From positions 62,001 to 126,000 of the forward strand of contig JAWPHD010003068.1 in assembly GCA_037043455.1 (NCBI GenBank): a stretch of DNA of 64,000 nucleotides. Reading direction: 5' to 3'. Positions 1 to 11,769 of the stretch are shown in pieces (the stretch's first letter is position 1; each line of letters starts with the position of its first letter). Source of the stretch: Cyrtodaria siliqua. Lineage: Eukaryota; Mollusca; Bivalvia; Adapedonta; Hiatellidae. Position numbers and translations under genes: made by a program. The notes beneath the pieces were generated by a model that had not been told where the DNA came from, searched no databases, and was given only the letters and a program-made list of their open reading frames with translations.

Positions 1-601
1 ATAATATACTTTTTGTCACCGTGATTATCTGAAACTGTACCAGTATGCTCCGCTTAAGTCGGAGATAGGGGGCGTTTTGTGAGTGTTGCTTTATACATTA
101 CCTCTCATGAACAGACCCAATTGCGGCTTTTGCAATTGTTGACCTTATTTTAGTTTTTGGTTATTATAGGTCCATCCATCATATATTACGGTGCGGACGT
201 GTAATAAAGCCATGACATCAATATCGTATGCATATTAAGACCGACAGCAACACTCATTTGGGAAACATCTCGGTATTCAATCGGGATTGATGAATCGATT
301 TATGTAACTGTTGAAAATACCGGGTAACGGAAATCGACGATGTTGTTCCGTTGTCGCACGGAGAATACCGAAGCACCGTACGGCCCTTATCATACGTAAG
401 GTACAGTCATATAAAATGAGTTATGAACGTTTATCAGTGTATGATCAAATACTCGGTAATAACTAGATGTAATTAATCAATGAAACAAATGCAGCAAAAG
501 CTACCACGATCATATCAGTATTAACTGTAACTGTAATGTCAAACACACGTCGTCTGAATCATTTCACCTCCAGTATGTATGCCATGTGTAGTGTGAGATG
601 T

Positions 602-870
602 GATGATTGCGTAAACACGTCATCATATATTACCTGACAGTCGACAGTCGAATAATTCCTTCAGGTATTGCGTTGTAAACATTCTCCTAGAGGTGATGAT
701 TGCGTAAACACGTCATCATATATTATCTGACAGTGGAATAATTCCTTCAGGTATTGCGTTGTAAATATTCTCCTAGAGGTGATGATTGCGCAAACCCGTT
801 AACACACACCTGACATTTGAATAATTTCTTTCGGGTATTCCGTTGTAAACCTTTCGCTTCTCATCGCTGC
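602..870. repeat. Tandem repeat, about 87-92 bp, three copies
   Basis: Units start with GATGATTGCG at 602, 694 and 781 and include a TCAGGTATTGCGTTGTAAAC block. The third unit is diverged. The paralogous region at 33955-34290 has four units, so copy number changed after the duplication. Confidence 0.85.
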
Positions 871-1020
871 GGGTTCGAATACAACTGGGACCTAAACCTC
901 TCAGAAAGTGTCGATTTTTTACGGATTTATACAGTATTCGTTCTACCTAGGAAGCATTGGGTGGTCTGCCTCTACCACAACAACCACCCCACCCCCACCC
1001 GTCATATATGACCTTAAACA

Positions 1021-1100
1021 TTAGGAAACTCAGCGGGGTTTGAACTCAGAACGACTACGATTGCATGCTAAGCGGGTTCTCTATCGATATCGCCATAAAA
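1021..1100 (-). repeat. tRNA-derived sequence (SINE-head-like)
   Basis: On the minus strand a GAGTTCAAACC box (plus 1037-1047) resembles the RNA polymerase III B box. A GGCGATATCGATAGAG segment (plus 1079-1094) lies upstream of it, where an A box would be. The spacing fits a tRNA-derived head, but no clean cloverleaf forms, so I read it as a relic SINE or tRNA pseudogene. It is repeated at about 34450-34530. Confidence 0.5.
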
Positions 1101-1466
1101 GCTAGCTATGCGCCTGCGGCGAGACAGTAGCTTACGCGCTTACAAATCTACTTATTTAGCTATACTACAGTTTATATTGTACTTCATATACGCGCATGTC
1201 CATTTATAGGGACACTGTCCGTAAGTAAGCAGATATTGAGCATAACCAAATAACCGTCTGACTTTTATTCAGTGAAATGTATACGTGAAAACATGAGGAT
1301 AGACCCTAAGAAGTCTGTAGTAATACATTCGTGAGTTTGAAAAAAAAGAAGCTTTAATTATTATTTGTAAATAAAGTGGGACCCACAATATTTACCTTTA
1401 CTACGATCACGTGACTTTCATTAGCGCATTAGGTTTTCACAATAGTATGTATTGAGTAATATGTAT

Positions 1467-1575
1467 AGCTCGCTTAGCTCAGCCGGGAAGGGTGGACAAC
1501 TTCACGCTCACGCTCATTATTATTTACCGCGAGTGTATTTTTAGTTCGGGCTGCGAGTTCAAATGCCCAAAGCTG
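1467..1575 (+). repeat. tRNA-derived sequence (degenerate SINE head)
   Basis: TTAGCTCAGCCGGG at 1474-1487 is a good A box. GAGTTCAAATGCC at 1555-1567 is a near-consensus B box. The interval of about 80 bases is longer than in a tRNA, so this is a diverged or expanded tRNA-derived head rather than a working tRNA. It is copied at about 34904-35006. Confidence 0.5.
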
Positions 1576-1866
1576 TTTTTCTTTTTTTTGTACCGCGATT
1601 GAATTCCGTCAAACAATCTTGCTTTTAATTAGTAAATATTCAACAATGTTTAGTGTGTAATGTTTGCGAACAAAATAAGTGTGTGTTTTATAAGCTTAAA
1701 GTTACGGACATTGTCCCTTTAACTCAATACCTCACAAAGGTCGACTGTTTTATCTAGTTTCAAATATATTCAACCAACCAACTAGACATAACGTGTAAAC
1801 ATACTGTACCATTATTGTGTGAAAACAGAAACAGGTTTCAATATTTAAAATCTAAACATATGAAAT

Positions 1867-1971
1867 ATTTACAGCATAATTTTTCGAGTATATGTGATTT
1901 ATACTGCTTTTCGAGGGCCGCAGGCCCGAGAGTGCAGTATAAATCGCATACGAGAAAAATATGCTATAAAT
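1867..1971. repeat. 105 bp imperfect palindrome
   Basis: Left and right arms pair over about 50 bases each around a GGGCCGCAGGCCC centre, with GATTTATACTGC facing GCAGTATAAATC. It is conserved at 35302-35406. It could be a foldback element or part of a larger MITE; there are no coding signs. Confidence 0.8.
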
Positions 1972-2368
1972 GTTTTGTACCAGAGCCATTTATCCAACTA
2001 CGCATGTGCAAGAAGTTTTAGGGCGTTGCAGTTTTCAGTAAAAATAACAGCTCGATCCAATCAAGAAATAGCATTATCACGCGGTATGGGCATGACCCAT
2101 GTTTTGATTATTGCAGACAATCGCCTTTGTATATTATTGGGCAAATGCAATGTCAAGGAGAGCTGTTTTGCTAATTGGTTAGTCGTTTTACTCATGTGTA
2201 AATTACAACTGCGCGCTCGAAAAATTGAGCAGACCGTGGTATAACTGCAGAATCTGTCATTTGTAGCACTGCTGAAATATATCGACATTTATATCACGGT
2301 TTAGGCTCAGACCTTCAGGTTTATGAAAATTATATCATAAGCAAGAACAAAGAAAGCCGTTAGAGCTA

Positions 2369-2489
2369 TGGTACAAGTATTTAATAGAGCATGAGTTTTG
2401 CACGTGTACGGGATGCACGAGCGTTAGCGAGTGCATTATCGTCCGTGTACGTGCAAGACTCATGCTCTGTTGTATTTGTATTTGTACCA
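2369..2489. repeat. Palindromic foldback, about 120 bp
   Basis: AGAGCATGAGT at 2386 pairs with ACTCATGCTCT ending at 2468, and TGGTACAA pairs with TTGTACCA outside it. The inner arms carry GCACGTGTACGG facing CCGTGTACGTGC. The paralogous hairpin at 35808-35868 is 22 bases shorter, having lost its centre. Confidence 0.85.
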
Positions 2490-2822
2490 CAATAACTAAC
2501 ATATGCTGTGTATATCCTCGGGTATTACACAATGCATAGTGTGTATTTAGGCTATTGTGGTATAAGATATGATAATTACATTCCTACTGAGTATTTATGC
2601 GGGTTATTTTACACATCACGTTGGTAACTGCCTCATAGTTTATGACGATTATGCTGTTACCTGTGCTTTTGACATACATTGATATATGTAAATGGATTTG
2701 CATTGAATACTCTATATCCTTATCTTCACGTACATTATTCGGGACGTGTAAGATACTACCGATATTATACACAATCAGGTCTATTATAAATCATCATACT
2801 AATGATACAGAGTGTCTTCAAA

Positions 2823-3475
2823 TGTATACCAACCTTCATACAGCCAGAGATATACATTAATGTATACCAACCTTCATACAGCCAGAGATATACATTAATG
2901 TATACCAACCTTACTACAGCCAGAGATATACATTAATGTATACCGACCTTCATACAGCCAGAGATATACATTAATGTATACCGACCTTCATACAACCAGA
3001 GATATAAATTACTGTATACCAACCTTCCTACAGCCAGAGATATACATTAATGTATACCAACCTTCATACAGCCAGAGATATACATTAATGTATACCAACC
3101 TTCATACCACCAGAGATATACATTACTGTATACCAACCTTCCTACAGCCAGAGATATACATTAATGTATACCGACCTTCCTACAGCCTGAGATATACATT
3201 AATGTATACCGACCTTCCTACAGCCAGAGATATACATTAATGTATATCAACCTTCCTACAGCCTGAGATATGCATTAATGTATACCAATCTTCCTACAGC
3301 CAGAGATATGCATTAATGTATACCAACCTTCATACAGCCAGAGATATACATTAATGTATACCAACCTTCATTCAGCCATAGATATACATTAATGTATACC
3401 AACCTCCCTACAGCCAGTGATATACATTACCGTATACCAACCTTCCTACAGCCAGTGATATACATTACTGTACTT
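2823..3475. repeat. 38 bp minisatellite, about 17 copies
   Basis: The unit begins TGTATACCAACCTTC and continues through ACAGCCAGAGATATACATTA. Variants change ATACAG to CTACAG and CCAACC to CCGACC. The paralogous array at 36217-36753 has about 14 units. Open frames across it are products of the repeat. Confidence 0.95.
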
Positions 3476-4218
3476 TCATCTAAATAACTAAGCTTAATAT
3501 ATAGATCGGAATACATGCTACCATATGTAGTAACAGTACTCTGGGAGTTTGACCCCGTGACCTGAATGCAATTCCAGCTTTTCAGAATCTGAGAGGAATG
3601 TAATGGTAAGTTACCAAACTAAAGTAAATAAGCGAAAACTAGTTATCTGTGCTTGACACAGTGGTATGAAATCCAATCCTAACCTGTTATTATTCACTGT
3701 TTTTACAAGGTTTCTTCACTGACCGATATAACTTCATAAAAAAAACACGGGGAAGGGTGGGAGAGGTGACTTGTGGTTAGAGGAATTGCAGTGAGTCACA
3801 CAGAGCCTGAGCTTTTATTGGTACAATATTAGTTACAATGATATTTTACATGATACAAACGTTTATTAGTTTATACATTATACATGCTTTGTTGGACCTC
3901 ATTTTTAACAGAACGCATTCTTCAAACAATAATCATGTCATGTGTGAAGGATACGGTCGCATTCTTCACATTTTGCAAATGTGACAAATGCGTTCTGGCC
4001 TTTTGGCAAATTTTAGCAGAAATGGATCTTTCACACTTGTGTTAAGAAAGTTTTAGACCGTTGGTTTGTAATCACTTTCCCATCACAAACATGAGTTTGA
4101 GGCCCGCTGTGGTCAAACTATTCACGTCTGGAAACTGTCTGGATTGTGGACTACCCTGGTCTAAATGCCCGATAGACTGCTTCACTGCGCATGTACCTTT
4201 GCAAAAAAGTCAATTTAA

Positions 4219-6570
4219 ACCTGCATAGCCGGTAGCATCTACACACATCAGATAAAGGCAGGGCTTACCGTGAACAGCTGATAATACACTCAACTCAAAC
4301 TATTAGTGATTAATAATGCTTGCCTCTTAACTGCATAGGTGCTGACCAGCATAGGGTATAAAGAATACCATAATCTCTGATATTTTGTTATTAGACTATA
4401 TTATCGGCATATTGTAAAGAATTAAAAAAGCATAATAGCACTAACTTATTCACATTATTGCAGATTGATCACAATGACCAGATCATTTGAAAATTAAGAT
4501 TATTTGATAATTAAAACGTTTAACTTTTATATAATAAAACATGAATAGAAATGTTAACCCTTAACCTGCTGAGCATGAACAAAGATTTATGCAGTTGGTG
4601 TGGACCAGATCAGCCTGTGAGTAACTCACATGCGTATACTCCTAGAAAAAACATGATTAGCCTTGTCTTTAATTCGTTCAAGGCCATCGCCTGCATTATA
4701 TGCTTCCATTTTTACAGATATAATATTAAATAATTTCCAAAGAATGTCTAATCATTATTACAATTACAGCAGAACGAGTAATTATTGAACAGAATAAAAT
4801 GAATACATGTACATATCTGATGAAGCTTAGTCTTGAAATAATCTTGCTTACATTAATTTATATAGTACCTGGTTGTAACATTACAGGTACCTGTTATGTT
4901 TATAAGTTATTAGTCAGATAACAATTTGTGATAGATAATTGGAGAACTAGATACAAGGCTATATTAATTTAATTCTTGCATTCCATACACATCTCATAAA
5001 CAAGAGATTGTAAATTAATTACCTACATGGGACATCATACAGAACAGGCCAGCTATTCCAAGGATGTAGTATTTCATTGCAAAATTAGTCCACTATCAAT
5101 GACAGTGGGTGGTTTCAGTGATGTGTAAACTAAAATCATGACTGATAATTACTTTGGAACTTACCAATAATTTATGTAAGGATATACAACTAAAGAAAAA
5201 AAATATATAAAGAGTTTTATTTAATTCGATGTTCATATTCTGTATGTATATTAGTAAGGCATGATCACCTTCCCTCTCCCCACTTAAATAATGGAACAAG
5301 CTCAGGTCAAGACCTGTTTACATTTCCCTCCAGAAAGTGAGTACACTTTTAGTGATGGCTGAAAAACGAGAAATAACATTGAATGTCACCAGAGAACAAT
5401 TGGATACTTTATTTCGTTTTTTTGAATATAACAATTGGAATTTTGACGAATCTTTAGTAAAATCAAACTGGTCAGCTGATATGCACGAAATTGATGAGAA
5501 TGAAAGACTGCTGACAGAAGAAGGCCAATTAGTCTCTGTAGGTGCCACAGATCCATGTGGAGGAAATGATGCTAATGATGATTATAGTGATGAGAATGAT
5601 GATAGTGATGATAATACAAGACAAGCTATAGCAATTGGTGGATACGAAGGAAATAGTGATGATGATGAGGACAATAATGACAACAACAGACAAGCTGCCA
5701 ACCAAAATGACGATCAGAGATGTGGACACTGTTTTATTGCACCATGTATTACCACCCAACGTCAAACTTGGCTTGGTAATGGTGCAAACCCACACCCTAG
5801 AAATAGCAGTATCCGGAAAGTGAAATACAGGAAGTTTTGGAATATGATGTCCAATGCTGGAGCCTGGTATCTCCCAGAATATATAATAAAAAAGCAAAGA
5901 CTCCTAAATAGAGTGAGGGATCATGATGATAATGTTTGGACTCTTAGGGAGATTATGCCTTCACGTGTCAGAAACCTGTATCCAAATCCACCCGGTCAGC
6001 CATATATGGGACATAGGTGGAACTAGATTATATGTTCATGTTTTACGACACCGAGCAATCGATTGTCATGACTAATTTACAGATCCTTAATTAATTATAT
6101 ATTCTTAGAAAAGTGTCTAATTACATTCTAAATAAACAATATCTGACATTTGTTTTCACTATCAGTTGTATTCACAAAAAGGAATAAAGGTTACATTGGA
6201 AGTATACTGCTTTTATAAAGGTAAGAACACCATTCACTACACAATTTTGACCAATAGCCCACTGCAGTAAAGTGTGCCTACTCACAGGAGTATATATACA
6301 CTATGCTTGTTGAGAAGGTTGTTTACATCACAAAGGTTGTTTCAATTTGAAAATTTGATGGATTTTGGACATTTCAAAGTATTATCTCTCATTTATTCCA
6401 TGACACTTCTTAAAAATGAATAATTATTTGTGTAGTTTATATGTTTCCCTACAGTTGTGCATTTTTTAAATAAAAAACACAACCTAAAAATATGTTCAAC
6501 AATGTGCGAAAAAACAGCCACCATTTGAAAATAGGCTCCTCCCCTTCCCTTTTATAGAAAATCTTGGTGT
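4219..6570. mobile_element. 2.35 kb insertion unique to duplication copy 1
   Basis: Both edges carry TTTAAA (4214-4219 and 6570-6575), and the matching site in the other copy (about 37490-37500) has a single TTTTTAA. This fits insertion of an element at a TTAA target, or a deletion in the other copy at the same microhomology. I find no convincing terminal inverted repeats: the left end reads ACCTGCATAGCC and the right end, reverse-complemented, ACACCAAGAT. The segment contains the 223-residue ORF at 5355-6026 and otherwise AT-rich sequence with no recognisable features. TTAA targets are typical of piggyBac and Kolobok elements, but the class is not established here. Confidence 0.55.
5355..6026 (+). 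CDS. Hypothetical acidic protein with CxxC motif, 223 aa
   Basis: The first ATG (MAEKRE) is at 5355 in a good context, with purine at -3 and G at +4; the frame is open a little further upstream, but only from GTG. Residues 1-70 are globular and mixed. About 71-111 form an Asp/Asn/Ser-rich low-complexity stretch. From 122 comes a short Cys cluster (C123, C126, C131 in CGHCFIAPC), then a conserved-looking aromatic C-terminal domain ending in PNPPGQPYMGHRWN. I recall similar CxxC...PNP..PYMGH.W domains in unnamed repeated genes of cnidarians and molluscs, but I cannot give a function. It lies inside the segment missing from the paralogous duplication, so it may be the cargo of a mobile element. 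No introns are evident. Confidence 0.6.
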   Translation: MAEKREITLNVTREQLDTLFRFFEYNNWNFDESLVKSNWSADMHEIDENERLLTEEGQLVSVGATDPCGGNDANDDYSDENDDSDDNTRQAIAIGGYEGNSDDDEDNNDNNRQAANQNDDQRCGHCFIAPCITTQRQTWLGNGANPHPRNSSIRKVKYRKFWNMMSNAGAWYLPEYIIKKQRLLNRVRDHDDNVWTLREIMPSRVRNLYPNPPGQPYMGHRWN

Positions 6571-6933
6571 TTAAAATTGACGGCTGTTTAGCAAGAAAAG
6601 ACAACTCCGCGAAGAAAGTTGGAAACCGCAGACGCATATGCTCATGCAAACATCTTTGATACACCGACTTCCAGATTCACAATCAACGCGCTACCAACCA
6701 CGCTAACGGGCCCGACAACATATTCCTAAAGGTAATAGATGTCACGAAAATAGTGGTTAGGGTTTTAATGCAATATTAGCGGAACTATTCAAGTTTGGCC
6801 TTATCTTATAAAATGTACCTTGAGTTAAACTAATAATTCGCCATTAAACGAAACGATGTGCTCGTACATCATCCAGGTCAGGGTCATAACCTTATCCCGG
6901 TCACCGCAACCGTATTTTTTTTATAGTCATTCT

Positions 6934-7796
6934 CACTGTAGGGATCCGTACACCGGATCTTGGTCAAGACCCCGTTCACTAGTACGGAGTTTTGGTCAGC
7001 CATGTTGTAGAAAACGTACGGATAACAACAGCAAATGTAGGTTAACCACGTTTTTCTCCTATTTTTGTTAATTTTATATGAATAATCAGTATTGCTATAT
7101 GGTGCGGAAACATTTCCTCGTTCAAATATTACCGTACATTGTTGACATATTACTTTAAATGCTACAATTCGGATCAAAGAAAAACAATTGCCGGTGCTGA
7201 AATTCGCCCAAAGTACCGTTCAGCAATAAATATCTCATTAATTTTCAAGTTAATGAAAATTTTGAATTGGCAGATTTATTTGTTTTTCCAATATACGTGC
7301 ATGTTCAAATGTTGAACTTCATTCATCCGAAATTGACCGAGATATGAATCGAAACAAAATTAATGTTTGTGTACGGGGTCTTGGGCACTTGTGTACGGAG
7401 TACTGCAAATATTCTCTTTTAACTGTATGGAGTTTTGCTTTAAATAAATTGTATGAAACTATGGTTTTAATGGTACTTGCATTTCATGTAATACATAAAA
7501 CATTCATTGAATGTTTGTAAACAGTCAATGTAGTGTCATTAGAACTGAATCAACGTAGATTTCCTTGAACAGATATAATCATGCGAGCTATATAGATAAT
7601 TAATATTAACCCATGCCTTTATCTATATTATGTGTTGTCAATGTAGTTTAAGAACCAACTTTACATTTTCTATTAACATGCTTAGGAAAGTTTGACATAG
7701 TTTAGATGTCAGTACGGGGCATAGAATTAATTTTAACCTGACAGGCAAACTGTTTGAAAAAAATACGGTAAGGATTTTTAACGCCCGTGGGACGTA
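6934..7796. other. AT-rich intergenic sequence
   Basis: The sequence is unique to this side of the duplication. I see no ORF, repeat or RNA signature I can name. Confidence 0.5.
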
Positions 7797-10050
7797 TAAT
7801 AATACTTTATTTAAACAATATTTTATTCAAGTACTGAATGGGATTGGACAACAGGCAATGCCTATGTAAGACCTCTCCCATATCAAGGTACATATAAACA
7901 ATAAATTCATATCAAACATAACATAAAATGTGGAATTGTAGTACAGTTTGCATATATTGGTTTGACAATTAACTTAGAATCTTTGAAACATGTGTACCGT
8001 GATTGTTTAGTATTAACACTTTGTACTGTCAGAAAAAATTTAAGTGAGAAAAAAAAAGAATCAACAGAAAGAAAATCATACTGGAAACCAATACGAAATA
8101 TATATAAAAATGTACTGATTATTACAAAATATAATGTAACCAATAGTTAATTTTGGAATTTAAGATAACTGAGAAAACAGACAAACAAAAAAATAAAAAT
8201 TACAATAAAAAAGGAAGAAAGATGATAATATATAAAAAAATCTTCTAGCATTGTGACAAAACATATCTGAAAATACAATAGTATATACATACATATACAT
8301 ATGTACATGTACATACATCTATAATTCTACGAAAATCCCCTGGTACACTTGATGTATTTGTGGACGATAAGTACAATTTCTGAGTTCGTCGTATCGTTTA
8401 GTATCAAGTCAATGTTGATATGCGTGACATCAACAAGATTGGCTAGGGTATCAAGTAAGTCATTTCTGAATTGGTTATACAGTGGACAGTTGAAAAAGAA
8501 ATGAGTATTGTCCTCACATGGATTGCCACATTTCGGACATACTGCTGAATCTGTCAAGAAGTGGTCAAATAAATGCGTATTTAGATTACTTGAGTTATTT
8601 CTTAATTAACAATGGATGATGTTATCATTCCTAATTCCTATATTATAGTGATATGGACTGTCAGTCCTATGTTCAATAGCCTTAAGTTTATGCTTAAACT
8701 GTTCAACAGATGGTGCATTTTTAGCGTCTAAATGTAAAGCATTCCACAATCTAATTGTACTCGGCAGAAAGCTGTTATAATATGATGTTGTACGACAAAG
8801 AGGGAGACGTAAGTTTAATCCTGAAGTTCGAAGGTTATAATTATTGTTTACAGGTAAGTATGGCTGGATTAAGTTATACATGTAATCTGGACTTATGCCA
8901 TAAATTATTTTGTAAATAGTTACAAGTTTATGATCTTTTCTTCTTTTTGCTAATGTTTCTAAGTTCAATTCAGTATATAAGTATGATCTAGAGGAATTGC
9001 ATCTGAGGCCTGTTATTATTCGTGCTGCTACAACTTGGACGCTCTCTAATAGATCAGATTCTCCCTGTGTACAGTTATCCCATACTGAATCTCCATATTC
9101 AAGTATAAGTCTTATAAAGGCGATATATATTTTCAATAGAGAATGTCTGTCAAGTTTGTACTTAAGCATTCTTAGAAATCTTGCACATGCTTTTTCGTAT
9201 ATATTTTCAATTTTTTTTTTCGACCAAGTTGCATTGGACTGAATTGTTAATCCAAGGTGGCAATGTGACGCTACGTCTTGTACTACATCTTTATCAAAGT
9301 AGACTGGTGGGTGGTTATAGTTTCTTCTAGTGCAAACAAGGCTTTTTTTTTTTTTTAGGATTAAATGTAACAGCCCATTTTTTTGACCATTCAGATATTT
9401 TGCAAAGATCATTTGTAAGAGAGTTGGCACATTCTACTGGGTTTTTATCAACTACAACTAAAAGAGAAGTGTCATCAGCAAATAACCGTACATCATTCAA
9501 TAAGTCATCTGTGATGTCATTTATATAAAGCAGAAATAGAAACGGACCTAAAACATAGCCTTGCGGAACACCTGCATCTATAGTACTGAAGCGTGAAGAC
9601 AATCCATCTAGGACTACTTTTTGCTGCCTATCAGAGAGATAGCTACGTATCCAGTTACATAATGAATCATTGATACCATATTTAGCTAATTTAAAAAGCA
9701 ACCCAGCATGCCATACTTTGTCAAACGCAAAATATAAATCGTACATCTTTCCCAGCGTCGAGGTTGCTTATTATGTTATTATATATTTCTATGAGCTGAT
9801 TTACTGTAGAGTCTCTAGGTTGAAAGCCTGCCTGGCATTTGCACAGAAGGTTATTCGTTTTGATATAGTTGAACAAGTGTTTAAATACGATTTTTTCCAT
9901 CAATTTGCAAATAATACTGGTAATGGATATAGGCCTATAATTGCCCGGCATGTCAGGTTTTCCCTTGCCCTTAAAAATAGGAGTTACATTCGCCTGTTTC
10001 CATTGGTATAAACATCTCAGGATGTATCCAGAATCGTACTGAACAACCAT
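7797..10050 (-). mobile_element. LINE (non-LTR retrotransposon) A, 5'-truncated
   Basis: The minus-strand element keeps the reverse transcriptase and C-terminal region. It ends in an AT-rich 3' tail near 7797 (on the minus strand, TTTAAATAAAGTATTATT). It begins within the thumb-side part of the RT domain near 10050, so the endonuclease and any ORF1 are missing, as in ordinary 5' truncation. The bases just beyond its 5' edge (about 10030-10200) translate into a different sequence and probably belong to an older repeat. RT style (GVPQG, FADD, C-terminal zinc knuckle) resembles the jockey/CR1/L2 group; I do not assign a clade. Confidence 0.88.
8327..10040 (-). pseudogene. LINE A reverse transcriptase, frameshifted
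   Basis: This copies element RNA by target-primed reverse transcription. Read on the minus strand, the fragments run in order. First comes WKQANVTPIFK..NYRPIS (near 10000-9910), then AFDKVWH, then GVPQGYVLGPFLFLLYIND, then the catalytic FADD (about 9500). After these come a long C-terminal domain (8606-9430) and a CCHC knuckle (CPKC...H....C, about 8530-8480). The frame breaks at an A-run on the coding strand (plus 9343-9356, 14 T), again between 8606 and 8557, and near 9740. Several breaks in an otherwise complete domain order show a dead copy. Confidence 0.9.
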
Positions 10051-10439
10051 AGTAGTTGCAGCTACAGAGAAAACCAATCTAGGGTACGACCAGAAAACCC
10101 GAGGGACGAAAGCGCATGCACCCACCTCCCTTAGTTGGGGTTTCAATTTTTCCTGATTTGGTCTTGAGATGAATTTATCCAATTTTTGCTGCATTCACTC
10201 GGAGTCGGTAGAGATTGAAATCTTAAAATCTTGAGATCCAATTCCTCATCATATGACAATTCTTGTTTACACTGATTTAATTTTGGAAAGTCGTTTCCAA
10301 ACCAGCATATACGTTTCCATTCTAGTGCATTAAAATCGCTTGTGCTCTAAAACCAATGTTGGAATGTTGTAGTCCGAAATATCAAAGGTATGAAATAAAC
10401 TGGATGTTCTTTGTATTTGTGTCCTAGCAATTAGTTTAT

Positions 10440-11430
10440 GCACAATTCCTTTTTTTTGGCTCCTGATCGGAGCAATAACAGCGTAGTTATGGCCCTTGAA
10501 TTAGTTAGAATGCTATATTTTGCCTCGTTAATACGGTAGGGGTTTCATTTTTTATCTGATTTTTACCAAACTTTACCAGATGTTTTGCCTTTTTTTTTTA
10601 TTATTAGTATATATATATATATTTTTTGTTTACACCATTGCTGTTCTTTTTTTTCGGTTCGTTGATTGTTGATGGAGTTACAGCCCCTGGAGTTACAGCC
10701 CCTTGACATTTTTTTTTAATTTCTTGTCGGCGCTACTCCTAACCATAACCATAACCCTAATCCTTGTTGGATTTCAGCGAAACTTGGCAGGAAGCATAGG
10801 TAAAATGTCTAGTTGCGCATATCGCGCTTTTGTTCCAGTTTGCTGATTTATGACGGAGTTATGGCACTTTGACATTTTTACTTTAAATTTCTTGTCGGCG
10901 CTACTCCTCCTAAACGGCTTGTTGGATTTCTACAAAATTTGGCAGGAAGCCTCAGTATGATGTCTAGTTGTGCAAAGCATGGTATATCAATGACATTTTA
11001 GACAAGTTCGAAAACCAGCTAGATCTAGTTAGTAACGACAGGTTATGGCCCTTGATTTGTTGAAAAATGCTATATTGTATTTTCCCTTGTTAAATCTGTA
11101 GTAACTTCATTTTTTGTCTGATCTTTACCATATTTGTTTAGAATGTTAATATAAACCCACCCATCCCCACCAACCTCCCCACACAGTTTTATGAAATTTC
11201 ATTCATAGAAGAAAGTGGGACAAATTAAAAAATACCCATGCAAGACTAGACACAGCAGACTTATTGCCCATGATTACGAGCGATCTAAGGCCATCCTATC
11301 CCTGTTGTTTTCGCAATGTTTTAAACAAATACTGATGGGAATTTTATGTCGACAACCCTTGATATAATAGCCGTTTTAGCCAGTAGAGCATCCACACGCC
11401 CTCTTGGGCCTCTTAATTTTAATAGAATGG
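10440..11430. repeat. Diverged tandem repeat, about 185 bp period
   Basis: GTTATGGCCC or GTTACAGCCC words recur near 10488, 10675, 10857 and 11042. CTTGTCGGCGCTACTCC recurs at about 10724 and 10893. The stretch ends with CCCTCTTGGGCCTC near 11400. I recall similar arrays in bivalve genomes. No gene is present. Confidence 0.7.
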
Positions 11431-11698
11431 CATTATGTTTTCAAACAAATGTCATCTAAGCAAACGGCAAACTCGAGTGTTGTTAGTTACTAAAATGTTA
11501 ACAAACTTTCTTTAAGCATCATTGACCTTTTTATTTTTAAGTCCAGCCCCCGTTAGGCGAGACATGTGAATAAGTTCAGGAGTCTGTATAACAAAGCATG
11601 ATCCCTTGACAAATGTCTTATACGTCTAACAGTTGATAAGCCACAAGTAAGACAGACATATTAAACTTAAACTGTTTCAAAATATCAATTTGAGAATG

Positions 11699-11716
11699 CA
11701 ATTTGTTTTCTTTTAG
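11699..11716 (+). other. Probable 3' splice acceptor of ZNF-1
   Basis: A pyrimidine-rich TTTGTTTTCTTTTAG ends at 11716, 53 bases before the first ATG of the finger ORF. Equivalent acceptors precede ZNF-2 (28145) and ZNF-3 (51774) at similar distances, and an upstream ATATCAATTTGAG word is shared with ZNF-2. Confidence 0.6.
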
Positions 11717-11769
11717 TCAGACACCAAATAAGACGACATTGTAACATCCACAGTTACCTTTAAATACAG

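Larger units (their letters stand above)
1..6933. repeat. Large segmental duplication, copy 1
   Basis: This segment reappears in the same orientation from 33354 to 37855; base 1 matches base 33354, so the duplication probably starts left of the window. By eye the two copies differ by a few substitutions per hundred bases. They also differ in minisatellite copy number, in short deletions at palindromes, and by one 2.35 kb segment present only here (4219-6570). The match stops after a shared CATTCT at 6928-6933. Apart from the 223-codon ORF in the extra segment I see no convincing gene; the short ORFs are copied between units but have no recognisable protein features. Confidence 0.93.

Noticed and set aside
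817..1011. 64-codon ORF present in both duplication copies
   Set aside because: Conservation follows from the duplication itself. The first codon is not ATG, and the peptide has no features.
2974..3240. 88-codon frame in the 38 bp array
   Set aside because: The translation is just the repeat unit read through; three 38-base units restore frame, and there is no domain.
10050..10194. Extension of LINE A protein with VGACAFVPRVFWSY
   Set aside because: The phase fits but the sequence is unlike the RT that follows, and a second frame there is also readable. It is probably an older repeat at the 5' junction.
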